A DNA stretch of 64,000 nucleotides from Flavobacterium sp. KMS (GTDB lineage Bacteria; Bacteroidota; Bacteroidia; Flavobacteriales; Flavobacteriaceae), in contig NZ_JSYP01000010.1 in NCBI RefSeq assembly GCF_000813005.1, positions 1 to 64,000 on the forward strand, read 5' to 3'. Positions 8,857 through 17,518 of the stretch are shown in pieces. The notes beneath the pieces were generated by a model. That model made no database searches and was not told the origin of the DNA. It saw nothing but the letters and a program-made list of their open reading frames with translations. Position numbers and translations under genes: made by a program. Each line of letters opens with the position of its first letter. Positions within the stretch are counted from its first letter, which is position 1.

Positions 8857-8966
8857 CGAGCGATAACGAACAGACGTAGTAAATCTTCGCGAGTAACTCT
8901 AAAAAGCTAGGACTCTCGTTGCGGAGTTACTTCTGGAGATTTACTACGTCTGTTCGCTATCGCTCG
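8857..8966. repeat. Dispersed hairpin repeat, copy 3 (30-base arms)
   Basis: Arms at 8857-8886 and 8937-8966 are reverse complements with one mismatch. They contain GAACAGACGTAGTAAATCT and its complement. A smaller nested inverted repeat (AGTAACT / AGTTACT) lies in the loop. The right flank CTCCTTCGTC resembles the outer arm of copies 1 and 2. Confidence 0.85.
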
Positions 8967-9203
8967 AGTCTCCTTCGTCAAATGAAAAATATTGTGCATA
9001 ATTAAAGTTTATAAAAAACTTGTGCCTTTACGATAAATTTATCCGATACAGTATTATAGATTTTCCTTAACTTAATGACATTACTATTCGGGACTGAAAA
9101 ACAAAATTTCGAAACAAAAATTGCTCGAAACTATTAATTCATATTAAAAACTCGTTCAAAATTCAAAAACTCAATACTAACCAAATTAAAGAATACACAA
9201 AGT

Positions 9204-9218
9204 AGTTTCGTGTTTGAA
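9204..9218 (+). promoter_or_regulatory. Degenerate parS-like copy
   Basis: AGTTTCGTGTTTGAA follows the same CACAAAGT flank as the intact sites, but the CACGTG core is lost. It is probably a decayed copy that no longer binds ParB. Confidence 0.55.
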
Positions 9219-9653
9219 TAAATTTCAGATTAAAATTAAGTAGAATTACACCGCAATTCATATTACTTTTTAAACAATTTCATAAAAACAATTCAAAAAA
9301 CAAACAATTGCAACAATGTATCAATTCAGATTGAACAATACATTTTTGATTTAAATTTTCAATATTTCATCAAAATTACGAATTCACAAACCCACTACTC
9401 GCCTACTTTAATTTCTAATTAAAGAATACAATCAATAATATTGAAATCAAATTCAGTTATAAAGACAATAATAATCAAAACGGATTCTCATCTACTCAAA
9501 TTAAAATTCCGAACTGGCGTATCATATTACATTGTTCTTTTAATTAATCTTTTTCACTAAATTCTAACGTTTTTGAAATAAAGGAAGAAAACTTTAAATT
9601 TTAGATTAATTAGTAAATCTAAAAAACTCAACAAAACCAATATTTAACGAAGT

Positions 9654-9669
9654 AGTTTCACGTGGAACA
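9654..9669 (+). promoter_or_regulatory. parS-like site 3
   Basis: AGTTTCACGTGGAACA, identical to sites 1 and 2, preceded by AACGAAGT and followed by TTTATTTTAGATT as in site 1. Confidence 0.85.
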
Positions 9670-9849
9670 TTTTATTTTAGATTAACGGTTTTGGATTTCA
9701 GATTGCAGTAACAAAACATTTATAAAACTCAAACCAAAAGGTTAAAGATAGATTACAGAACTATGCCTTGAACTAAAAAGGATATGGATCAAATACAACA
9801 ATCAACAAATTATTTCATATTGTATTAATTTCAGAATAATCCATAAACA

Positions 9850-9874
9850 GAAAAACCCCAACAAAGTCGGGGTT
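9850..9874 (-). terminator. Intrinsic terminator of mnmG
   Basis: On the minus strand, arms AAACCCCGAC / TTGGGGTTT are followed by T-rich sequence. It lies 85 bases past the mnmG stop, with parS site 4 in the transcribed spacer. Confidence 0.8.
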
Positions 9875-9883
9875 TAACAAAGT

Positions 9884-9899
9884 AGTTTCACGTGGAACA
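9884..9899 (+). promoter_or_regulatory. parS-like site 4
   Basis: AGTTTCACGTGGAACA, in the 3' spacer between mnmG and its terminator, 230 bp from site 3. Confidence 0.85.
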
Positions 9900-9959
9900 T
9901 ATTATTTTTAGATTCTAGCTTTTATAAATTTAAGCGCTACAATCTGAAGTCTGCAATTA

Positions 9960-11831
9960 TTATCTTCCCATGTAAATAAGCAAAACCGAAATATCACTAG
10001 GTGAAACTCCGCTTACTCTTGATGCTTGAGAAATTGTAACAGGACGAATTTTACTTAGTTTCTGCTTCGCCTCTATCGACATTGATTTGATTTTATTATA
10101 ATCGAAATTCTCAGGAATTTTCACTTCTTCTAATCTCGTAAGCTTATCAGCATTATTTCTTTCTTTCTCGATATAACCTGAATACTTAACCTGAATTTCG
10201 GCTTGTTCCAGAATCTCCTGATCTAAGTCGTTTTCATTAATATATTCTTTAACCTTATCAAATTTCAAAATATCCTCTAATTCTATTTGCGGACGAGAGA
10301 AAACTTTAAACATTTTATCTCCTTGAGAAATCAAAGCCGTTCCTTTAGATTCTAAAATAGGATTTGCTTCTGCAACAGAAACACTCGTTTCTTTGAAGAA
10401 AGCAACCATTTTCTCAGACTCATTCAGTTTATGCTCCATTCTGCGTAAACGTTTCTCTGAAGCTAAACCTATTTCGTACGACATTGGAGTTAATCTAAAA
10501 TCGGCATTATCCTGACGCAACAATGTCCTATACTCTGCGCGAGAAGTAAACATACGATATGGTTCTTCTGTTCCTTTCGTAATAAGGTCATCAATTAAAA
10601 CACCAATATACGCTTCGTCGCGTTTTAAAATTAATGGAGCTTTTTCATGCACTTTTAAATGCGCATTTATTCCTGCCATCAATCCTTGTGAAGCTGCTTC
10701 TTCATATCCTGTTGTTCCGTTAATCTGTCCAGCAAAATACAAACCTTCGACTAATTTAGTTTCAAGCGTATGTTTTAACTGTGTTGGCGGAAAGTAATCG
10801 TACTCGATTGCGTAACCAGGACGGAAGAACTTCACGTTCTCAAAACCTACAACTGTACGCAACGCTTTAAACTGAATATCCTCTGGCAAAGAAGTAGAAA
10901 ATCCGTTTACATAAACCTCACAAGTATTCCAGCCTTCAGGCTCTACAAATAATTGGTGACGTTCTTTATCAGCAAAACGATTAATCTTATCTTCGATAGA
11001 TGGACAATATCTCGGACCAATACTTTTTATTCTTCCGTTAAACATTGGCGAACGATCAAAACCAGATCTCAAAATATCATGCACATCCAAGGATGTGTAT
11101 GTCATATGGCAAGACCTTTGGTGAACCAAAGGCGAAGTGACATCAGAGTATGAAAACTTATCTGGTTTTGCATCTCCCTTTTCTTCGTTCATTTTAGAAT
11201 AATCCAAAGAACGCCCATCAACTCGTGGAGGCGTTCCCGTTTTCATTCTTCCTGATTCAAAACCTGCTTGAACCAAATCTTCGGTGATTCCGTATGCAGC
11301 ACTTTCGCCTGCTCTACCTCCACCAAACTGTTTGTCTCCGATATGAATCAAACCGTTCAGGAAAGTTCCGTTTGTCAAGACAACCGATTTAGAACGAATT
11401 TCAACTCCAAGAGAAGTTCTGATTCCTTTTATCTTTCCGTTTTCGATTATCAGACCTTTCACCATTTCTTGGTAGAAATCAAGATTTGGAGTTCCCTCCA
11501 ACATCATTCTCCATTCTTCAGCAAAACGCATTCGATCACTCTGAACTCTTGGCGACCACATTGCTGGTCCTTTTGACTTGTTCAACATCTTGAATTGAAT
11601 TGCCGTGCGATCGGAAACAATTCCCGAGTATCCGCCAAGCGCATCAATCTCACGTACAATTTGTCCTTTTGCAATTCCTCCCATCGCTGGGTTACATGAC
11701 ATCTGTGCGATGTTTTGCAAACTCATTGTTACAAGCAAAGTTTTAGACCCAAGATTCGCGGCCGCTGCCGCGGCCTCTGAGCCGGCATGTCCTGCGCCGA
11801 CTACAATAACATCGTATTCTTCTAAAAACAT
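9960..11831 (-). CDS. mnmG: tRNA uridine-5-carboxymethylaminomethyl modification enzyme MnmG (GidA)
   Basis: MnmG works with MnmE to modify the wobble uridine of several tRNAs, using FAD, NADH and methylene-tetrahydrofolate. The 623-residue protein has the FAD dinucleotide motif VVGAGHAGSEAA near residue 10 and SCNPAMGGIAKG with the family's conserved cysteine. Family signatures DGRSLDY and AGQINGTTGYEEAA also appear, with a helical C-terminal MnmE-binding domain ending VSPSDISVLLIYMGR. The ATG at 11831 is used because it gives the conserved N-terminus MFLEEYDVIV. An in-frame ATG at 11918 would place the start inside a parS site. It appears to follow DUF4175 and ybeY in one transcription unit. 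Confidence 0.95.
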   Translation of the reverse strand: MFLEEYDVIVVGAGHAGSEAAAAAANLGSKTLLVTMSLQNIAQMSCNPAMGGIAKGQIVREIDALGGYSGIVSDRTAIQFKMLNKSKGPAMWSPRVQSDRMRFAEEWRMMLEGTPNLDFYQEMVKGLIIENGKIKGIRTSLGVEIRSKSVVLTNGTFLNGLIHIGDKQFGGGRAGESAAYGITEDLVQAGFESGRMKTGTPPRVDGRSLDYSKMNEEKGDAKPDKFSYSDVTSPLVHQRSCHMTYTSLDVHDILRSGFDRSPMFNGRIKSIGPRYCPSIEDKINRFADKERHQLFVEPEGWNTCEVYVNGFSTSLPEDIQFKALRTVVGFENVKFFRPGYAIEYDYFPPTQLKHTLETKLVEGLYFAGQINGTTGYEEAASQGLMAGINAHLKVHEKAPLILKRDEAYIGVLIDDLITKGTEEPYRMFTSRAEYRTLLRQDNADFRLTPMSYEIGLASEKRLRRMEHKLNESEKMVAFFKETSVSVAEANPILESKGTALISQGDKMFKVFSRPQIELEDILKFDKVKEYINENDLDQEILEQAEIQVKYSGYIEKERNNADKLTRLEEVKIPENFDYNKIKSMSIEAKQKLSKIRPVTISQASRVSGVSPSDISVLLIYMGR

Positions 11832-11899
11832 TTTTTGATATGGATTTTTTCTGAATGCTTCGCATTCGAAACAACTCAGAAACAAATTAAAATTATTCA

Positions 11900-11915
11900 T
11901 GTTCCACGTGGAACA
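11900..11915. promoter_or_regulatory. parS-like site 5 (perfect palindrome)
   Basis: TGTTCCACGTGGAACA, a perfect 16-base palindrome about 70 bases upstream of the mnmG start. Confidence 0.88.
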
Positions 11916-11939
11916 CACAAAGTAAAAATTTAAATTACA

Positions 11940-11955
11940 TGTTCCACGTGGAACA
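11940..11955. promoter_or_regulatory. parS-like site 6 (perfect palindrome)
   Basis: TGTTCCACGTGGAACA, identical to site 5 and 40 bp from it, in the ybeY-mnmG spacer. Confidence 0.88.
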
Positions 11956-11980
11956 TGTAATCAAAAAAAGAGTTTTATAA

Positions 11981-12400
11981 TTATAGTTCCACGTGGAACA
12001 TTGCAATTTTCTCTTCTTCTTTAGAGCGCATTAAAGCAGCTTCACTCTCTGACTTATCCTTGTATCCACAGTAATGCAAGATACCATGAGCCAATACTCG
12101 CTTCAACTCATTCTCAAACGGAACATTAAAATCTAGAGCATTGTCACGAACTCGTTCTACAGAAACAAAAATATCTCCGTTTAGTTCGTTACCTACAGTA
12201 TAATCAAAACTAATAATATCTGTAAGTGTGTCGTGGTTTAGATACTCTACATTTATCTTATGAAGATATTCATCGTCGCAAAATATATAACTTATCTCTC
12301 CTTCTTTTTTATTCTCTGAAAGAATCACAGCCGATAGCCATTCTTCAAACGCTTCTTCATTATTTAAAACGAAGTCTGTTTCGTAATTAAAATTGATCAT
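11981..12400 (-). CDS. ybeY: Endoribonuclease YbeY
   Basis: YbeY is a metal-dependent RNase in 16S rRNA 3'-end maturation and ribosome quality control. The 139-residue protein shows HDTLTDIISFDY (56-67), GDIFVS (75-80) and the metal-site segment HGILHYCGYKD (105-115). His105 and His109 fit the first two ligands; the third position of the usual H-x3-H-x5-H pattern is Asp115 instead of His. The start overlaps the DUF4175 stop by four bases, so the two are translationally coupled. The last codons (MFHVEL) are written by a parS palindrome at 11985-12000. Length is normal, so the gene is intact. Confidence 0.92.
   Translation of the reverse strand: MINFNYETDFVLNNEEAFEEWLSAVILSENKKEGEISYIFCDDEYLHKINVEYLNHDTLTDIISFDYTVGNELNGDIFVSVERVRDNALDFNVPFENELKRVLAHGILHYCGYKDKSESEAALMRSKEEEKIAMFHVEL
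11985..12000. promoter_or_regulatory. parS-like site 7, inside the ybeY 3' end
   Basis: AGTTCCACGTGGAACA, with a perfect 14-base palindrome core, 45 bp from site 6. It encodes the C-terminal F-H-V-E of YbeY on the minus strand. Confidence 0.87.
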
Positions 12401-15400
12401 TTTGTATTAAAGTATTCTTGAACCTTTTGATTAAAATTCGAGCGCAAAGGTAATGATTGTCTATTTAAAATCTCTATGCTATTTAAATAATCTGATAAGG
12501 GCGTTGGCAACGCATTCGATTGATTATTAAATTCTTTCCTATTTGTTTCGGATTGTCGCTTGTTCTCTTCACCTTGCTCCTGAACAGCATTATTTAGCTT
12601 TAATAATTCTTGTTGGATATTTAAAATACGCTGCATGTTTTCGTTCTTAAATCCTTTATTGAGGAGTTGCTTTTCTAGTTGCTTCATTTGTTCTAATGTC
12701 TTTTGACCATTTGGTCCTAGACCTTGTTTCTCTAATTCGTTTTGTAAAGCTTCTCTAAGACGAACTTGTTCTTTATAGATTTCCATTATCTCTTGAGCAT
12801 TACCTTCGCCATCATCTCCATTGTCTCCAGATGTACCTTTCCCACCTGACTTAGGATCCTTGCCATCTTTACCATCTTTTCCTTTACCAGGCTCCTGCCC
12901 TTTCTCCATTCCTTCTTTCATTTTCTTTCCTAAACCTTCTTGCTTCTTCATGATATCTGGCAACTGCATTCCTTCTCCTTGACCCGGTTTAGGTTTTCCT
13001 GAACTAGGACTAGACATTGACATTTGCATATTGCTTAATAAATCACTCAGGAAATCTGCCAGTTTATTAGCTGATGAAACTGCGTATTGCTGGTGAGAAA
13101 CTCCTTTAGGAATCTGAACATCGGTTAACGTTTCAAGAGCTTTGTCCATATTGTATTGTACGTTTCCAATTTCTTTAGTAACATCTTCTGCTACTTTTGG
13201 GTTACGTAAAGACAATGCAAACAAGCTATCATCGATATGCTTAAACTGTAACTTTAAATTTTGCTGTATCTTTATGTTCTTGTTAAATACAGATGATCCT
13301 AACTTAAGCGATTTAAATTGTAACATAACTGCTTCTTCTGATAATGAAAAAGCAAGAAGGTTATCAAGAATCTGACGCAACATTTTTACATCCTCTTCTA
13401 GTTGTTCCTGCTCCGAACCCTCCATTCCTTCTTTCATTTTCTCAGCCATCTCTTTCATTTTCTTGGCTGCATTTTTTTGTTTTGGTTTTGCTCCTGCGCT
13501 ATTATTTTTCTTTAATTCTTCAGCTGCTTTCTTTAAATCATTATCAATATCTTTCTCTTTACTTGCGTCAGCTGGAATTTCCATAGGTGCTTTTAAAGAT
13601 TTGTTTTCTTCTTTTAAATCCTTTAAATCTTCCTGAACCTTGTCAAATTCTTTATTGATTTCATCTTGTTTATCGGCAGTGTTTTCTTTTTCTTTATTAG
13701 AAAGTTGCTCTTGCTTATCGGCAAGTTTATCTAATTTATCTTTTAGTTGTTCTGCTTTTTTAGACACATAAAACCTCTTGGTAAGCTCTACCAATTGTTC
13801 TAGATTTCTAGATTGATTTTTAGAAACTTGTTTAAATTTATCTATCTTATCAAACAATTCATCACTCTTAATTTTATCATTTAGGTCTTTAAGTTCATCC
13901 AAAAGTTTTTGGTTTTTCTCTAAATCCTTATCAGCTTTATCTAAACGTTTTTGCAAATCGTCAATGGTTTGGTCTTTCTTTTCAGTCTTGAATTTATCTA
14001 GATTTTGCTTCATCTTCTCAGCAAATTCTTTCATCATCTGGTCTTGTTGTTTCTGACGTTTGACAAAATCGTTTACTTTTTGTTGGTCTTTAAATTCTAA
14101 ATTATCCTTTTCTTTTCCTAGATTTTGAAGTTTTTCTAATTCAGAAATTTGCTTATCCTGACTTTTTAATGATTTAGATAAAGCATTAATATTACTATTT
14201 TGCATCTCTAAATCTTGTTCATGCAATTCATCTGTAGTAGCAACTCTATCTGAGAATACTAATGACTTTGCACTCTTGAAATTATGTGGTGCATCGTTAT
14301 CAAAAACTTCAAAATAATATTCATAAGATACTCCTTGCTCTACAGGAAGATTACTCGGGAATGAGAAAACAAACTGATCGAATACATTGTTCTTAACTGC
14401 AATTGTTCCACGTTTGGCAGTGTTAGGTTTGTTACGCTCGTAGTATACAATTTGCAATTTTGACAAACCATAATCATCAGACAATTGTCCTAACATATAG
14501 TCTTTGCCTAGCTTTAAACTATCCGGAGCAACGCTCACATTAATAGTTGGGAACTGATCTTTGATAACTGAGAGCTGATAATTAAGCTTTTCGTAGTTTT
14601 TAACCTTGTTATTTGATGTAAGAATTTGATATTCTGTGTTTTGAGTTACATTTTTTGATAAAACAAAGCTATCATCTGCTTTAGTAAAAGGAATAGATGT
14701 AGTACCTTCTTTCCAATCTACGCTTTGAGTAGATTTAGTATTCATTTTCCAAGTTACTCGAGTACCTTCTGGCAAAATAGCATTACCAGTTCCGCTAATG
14801 GTTTCACTTTTCTTATTAAGATAAGATGGAAAATTTAACTGCATTTCGAAGTTTGCAATAGATGGAACTGTGATAACTTTTAATTCATATGATGGAGAAG
14901 TAACAAGATTACCTTCTACATAAAACTCAACATTAGTATTTGGTTTCTCAAACTTAAATTCAAATACTCCAGGTTTGGTCGATTCCATAAAATAACTTTC
15001 GTTTCCTATATGAATCATAACATTCTCAGGAATCACTTTACCTTCTGATTGTACCTGAAGAATAAAATCTTTGTTCTGTTCTGTTTGTAAATTAGAATTT
15101 AGAACAACAAATTTAAAAGGGGCTGGAGGCAAGAAAGCAGCATTAAAGTGCACTACTCTATTTAAACTTTGAGAAAGAATACTACTGTTTCCAGAAATAT
15201 AAAAAACCAAAAAGAACAATATTGGTATTAAAGCTAATGGTAAATATTTCTTATTTGAATTAAAATTAATAGCATTACTAAACGGAATTGGTTGCAACGA
15301 ATTAGCTTTTTGTTCTATTGAAGCCAACATTAATTCAGACTTTTCGATATCATTATCTGTAGCCGAAAGTTGCAAGAAGTTAGTCAGTTTATCATTTACT

Positions 15401-15708
15401 TCAGTAAAATGATTTCCTATAATTGCCGAAGCTTGGTTATAGTCAATCCCTTTTTGAAGTTTGAATAATTTAAAAAGCGGAAACATAATAAAACGAAACA
15501 GTAAAAAAACTTCCACGCATACAAAAGCACAGAACAAAAGTGTTCTTCCTACTGGCTTTAACCAAAGAAAATATTCGATGAAAATCGTAAATAAAAAATA
15601 CAACAATCCAAAACCAGTGAAAAGAAGTAAACCTCTAATCAACTCATTGGTATAATATTTCTTGATAAAAGCTTCTAACTTTTGATATATAAATGGAACT
15701 GTTTTCAC
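12397..15708 (-). CDS. DUF4175-type membrane protein with long coiled coil
   Basis: An 1103-residue Bacteroidota protein resembling DUF4175. Two hydrophobic segments lie at about 20-80 and one at about 155-175. A large extracytoplasmic beta-rich region (about 190-490) follows, then a very charged Lys/Glu/Asp/Gln coiled coil (about 500-750). A low-complexity Gly/Lys/Gln region (about 905-965) precedes a final helical part. The first ~490 residues look like a receptor-like ectodomain on a membrane anchor. No catalytic motif is visible; function is unknown. It overlaps ybeY by four bases and probably leads the DUF4175-ybeY-mnmG unit. gltX diverges from it. Confidence 0.75.
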   Translation of the reverse strand: MKTVPFIYQKLEAFIKKYYTNELIRGLLLFTGFGLLYFLFTIFIEYFLWLKPVGRTLLFCAFVCVEVFLLFRFIMFPLFKLFKLQKGIDYNQASAIIGNHFTEVNDKLTNFLQLSATDNDIEKSELMLASIEQKANSLQPIPFSNAINFNSNKKYLPLALIPILFFLVFYISGNSSILSQSLNRVVHFNAAFLPPAPFKFVVLNSNLQTEQNKDFILQVQSEGKVIPENVMIHIGNESYFMESTKPGVFEFKFEKPNTNVEFYVEGNLVTSPSYELKVITVPSIANFEMQLNFPSYLNKKSETISGTGNAILPEGTRVTWKMNTKSTQSVDWKEGTTSIPFTKADDSFVLSKNVTQNTEYQILTSNNKVKNYEKLNYQLSVIKDQFPTINVSVAPDSLKLGKDYMLGQLSDDYGLSKLQIVYYERNKPNTAKRGTIAVKNNVFDQFVFSFPSNLPVEQGVSYEYYFEVFDNDAPHNFKSAKSLVFSDRVATTDELHEQDLEMQNSNINALSKSLKSQDKQISELEKLQNLGKEKDNLEFKDQQKVNDFVKRQKQQDQMMKEFAEKMKQNLDKFKTEKKDQTIDDLQKRLDKADKDLEKNQKLLDELKDLNDKIKSDELFDKIDKFKQVSKNQSRNLEQLVELTKRFYVSKKAEQLKDKLDKLADKQEQLSNKEKENTADKQDEINKEFDKVQEDLKDLKEENKSLKAPMEIPADASKEKDIDNDLKKAAEELKKNNSAGAKPKQKNAAKKMKEMAEKMKEGMEGSEQEQLEEDVKMLRQILDNLLAFSLSEEAVMLQFKSLKLGSSVFNKNIKIQQNLKLQFKHIDDSLFALSLRNPKVAEDVTKEIGNVQYNMDKALETLTDVQIPKGVSHQQYAVSSANKLADFLSDLLSNMQMSMSSPSSGKPKPGQGEGMQLPDIMKKQEGLGKKMKEGMEKGQEPGKGKDGKDGKDPKSGGKGTSGDNGDDGEGNAQEIMEIYKEQVRLREALQNELEKQGLGPNGQKTLEQMKQLEKQLLNKGFKNENMQRILNIQQELLKLNNAVQEQGEENKRQSETNRKEFNNQSNALPTPLSDYLNSIEILNRQSLPLRSNFNQKVQEYFNTK

Positions 15709-15775
15709 AATAGTATTCTGTTTTGCTTATAACCTATAAAAGTAACAATTATACTAATTGAAATTCCAAAAAATA

Positions 15776-15813
15776 AATTCCAAATTCCAATTATAGAGTT
15801 GGAATTTGGAATT
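15776..15813. repeat. Inverted repeat in the divergent DUF4175/gltX spacer
   Basis: Perfect 15-base arms AATTCCAAATTCCAA (15776-15790) and its complement (15799-15813) flank an 8-base loop. Outer fragments of the same type (TTGGAATTT, AAATTCCAA) surround it. It lies upstream of both genes, so it is not a terminator for either. A related CCAATTATA-AGTTGGA hairpin occurs at 49641-49684. Confidence 0.7.
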
Positions 15814-15840
15814 AAAAAAATTGGAATTTAAGTAAAGTCG

Positions 15841-15848
15841 TATCTTTG
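15841..15848 (+). promoter_or_regulatory. -7 promoter box of gltX
   Basis: TATCTTTG matches TAnnTTTG, with TTG 18-20 bases upstream (15821-15823) as a possible -33 element. It lies 18 bases before the gltX ATG. Confidence 0.65.
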
Positions 15849-15865
15849 CATTAAAATTTAAACAA

Positions 15866-17371
15866 ATGTCAAAGCAAGTTCGTGTGCGTTTTGCACCAAG
15901 TCCGACTGGACCATTACATATTGGTGGTGTTCGTACTGCCCTATTTAATTATTTATTTGCAAAAAAACATAACGGTGTTTTTTATCTTAGAATTGAAGAT
16001 ACTGATCAGACCCGTTTTGTTCCTGGTGCCGAAGCTTATATTATGGAAGCTCTGGAATGGTTAGGAATTGCTCCGGATGAAACTGTTGGAAAAAATGAAA
16101 AATTTGGACCATACAGACAAAGTGATCGTAAAGATTTATACCAACAATATGCTGACCAATTGATCAATTCGGGTTGGGCTTACTATGCATTTGATACTCC
16201 AGAATCATTAGATGCTCATAGGAAACAACATGAAGCTGAAGGAAAAACATTTATATACAATCATCATAACCGCGAAAAACTAGATACTTCTCTAGTAATT
16301 TCTGCAGAAGAAACTGCTAAGAGAATTGCAAATGGAGAACATTATGTTATCCGTTTTAAAACTCCGGTTAACGAGACATTGCATTTACAAGATATTATTC
16401 GTGGTGAAGTTAAGTTTGAAACTAACCTTTTAGATGATAAAGTTTTATTTAAAAGTGATGGTATGCCTACTTACCATTTAGCAAATATTGTTGATGATCA
16501 TTTGATGGAAACCTCTCATGTAATTCGTGGAGAAGAATGGTTACCATCTATGCCTCTACACGTTTTATTATACAGAGCTTTTGGTTGGGATGCTCCAGAA
16601 TTTGCACACTTACCATTAATTCTGAAACCAATTGGTAACGGAAAATTATCTAAAAGAGATGGTGATAAACTTGGTTTCCCAGTATTCCCATTAGAATGGA
16701 AAACTGAAGAAGGTATTTCATCTGGTTACAGAGAGAAAGGATTTTTCCCAGAAGCTGTTATAAACTTCCTAGCTTTATTAGGTTGGAATGATGGAACTGA
16801 CAAAGAAATATTTTCATTAGATGAATTAGTAGAAGCTTTTGATTTGAATAGAGTTCATAAAGCAGGTGCTAAATTTGATCCGGAGAAAAACAAATGGTTC
16901 AATCACCAACATTTGATAAAACAAAGTAATGAAGATTTAGCCAAAGACTTCACTCCTATTTTATTTGAAAAAGGTATTGATGTTTCAAAAGTAGATCTTG
17001 TTAGAATAGTTTCTTTGATAAAAGAACGTGCTCATTTTGTTTCTGAATTTTGGGAACTAAGTGATTTCTTTTTCCAGTCTCCTACATCTTTTGATGAAAA
17101 AGCAAGCAAAAACTGGAAAGAAGAAACTCCTGCTTTAATGCAAGAACTTACATCTGTTCTGGAAAATATTGAAGATTTTACATCTGTAAATATTGAAACT
17201 ATAGTAAAAGATTGGATGACGAAAAATGAAATTGGAATGGGTAAAGTTATGCAACCTTTCCGATTAAGTTTAGTTGGAGCATTAAAAGGTCCTCACCTAT
17301 TTGACATTGTTGAAATAATAGGAAAAGAAGAAACAATCTCAAGAATACAGAAAGCAATAGTAGCTTTGTAA
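15866..17371 (+). CDS. gltX: Glutamate--tRNA ligase
   Basis: Class I synthetase that charges tRNA-Glu. The 501-residue protein has the HIGH-type motif PSPTGPLHIGG (11-21), the family signature RIEDTDQTR (42-50) and the KMSKS-type KLSKRDG (260-266). These are followed by the C-terminal helical anticodon-binding region (VIEIIGKEETISRIQKAI near the end). Length matches bacterial GluRS. A separate glnS is present at 21617-23740, so this need not be a non-discriminating enzyme. A strong terminator follows. Confidence 0.96.
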   Translation: MSKQVRVRFAPSPTGPLHIGGVRTALFNYLFAKKHNGVFYLRIEDTDQTRFVPGAEAYIMEALEWLGIAPDETVGKNEKFGPYRQSDRKDLYQQYADQLINSGWAYYAFDTPESLDAHRKQHEAEGKTFIYNHHNREKLDTSLVISAEETAKRIANGEHYVIRFKTPVNETLHLQDIIRGEVKFETNLLDDKVLFKSDGMPTYHLANIVDDHLMETSHVIRGEEWLPSMPLHVLLYRAFGWDAPEFAHLPLILKPIGNGKLSKRDGDKLGFPVFPLEWKTEEGISSGYREKGFFPEAVINFLALLGWNDGTDKEIFSLDELVEAFDLNRVHKAGAKFDPEKNKWFNHQHLIKQSNEDLAKDFTPILFEKGIDVSKVDLVRIVSLIKERAHFVSEFWELSDFFFQSPTSFDEKASKNWKEETPALMQELTSVLENIEDFTSVNIETIVKDWMTKNEIGMGKVMQPFRLSLVGALKGPHLFDIVEIIGKEETISRIQKAIVAL

Positions 17372-17393
17372 AAACAAAAAATCTAATTAATAT

Positions 17394-17438
17394 AAAAGCG
17401 CTAAGAACACCTGAAGTAGGTATTCTTAGCGCTTTTTT
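17394..17438 (+). terminator. Intrinsic terminator of gltX
   Basis: Perfect 14-base arms (AAAAGCGCTAAGAA and its complement, 17394-17407 and 17423-17436) are followed by T residues. Confidence 0.88.
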
Positions 17439-17518
17439 ATTTTAATAAAAACATAACGCATTAAAATGGAAGAAATTTCGTAATTTGACCATTAATATTT
17501 AAACTAAATTTATCTGTT

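Larger units (their letters stand above)
8030..9959. other. 1.9-kb gene-free, repeat-rich parS region
   Basis: No convincing coding frame is present. The stretch holds four parS-like 16-mers, one degenerate copy, two members of the hairpin repeat family and the mnmG terminator. It also has a direct repeat of AACTTAATGACATT (about 8840 and 9069). Phrases such as TTTTAGATT with CTGAT recur after the parS copies. The texture suggests segmental duplication of a parS-bearing unit followed by decay. Confidence 0.8.

Noticed and set aside
11832..11918. 29-residue N-terminal extension of MnmG starting at 11918
   Set aside because: It would be translated from within a parS palindrome, is absent from the family, and the conserved MFLEEYDVIV start lies at 11831.
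14406..14416. GTTCCACGTTT in the DUF4175 gene
   Set aside because: Half of a parS site only; the right half-site is absent.
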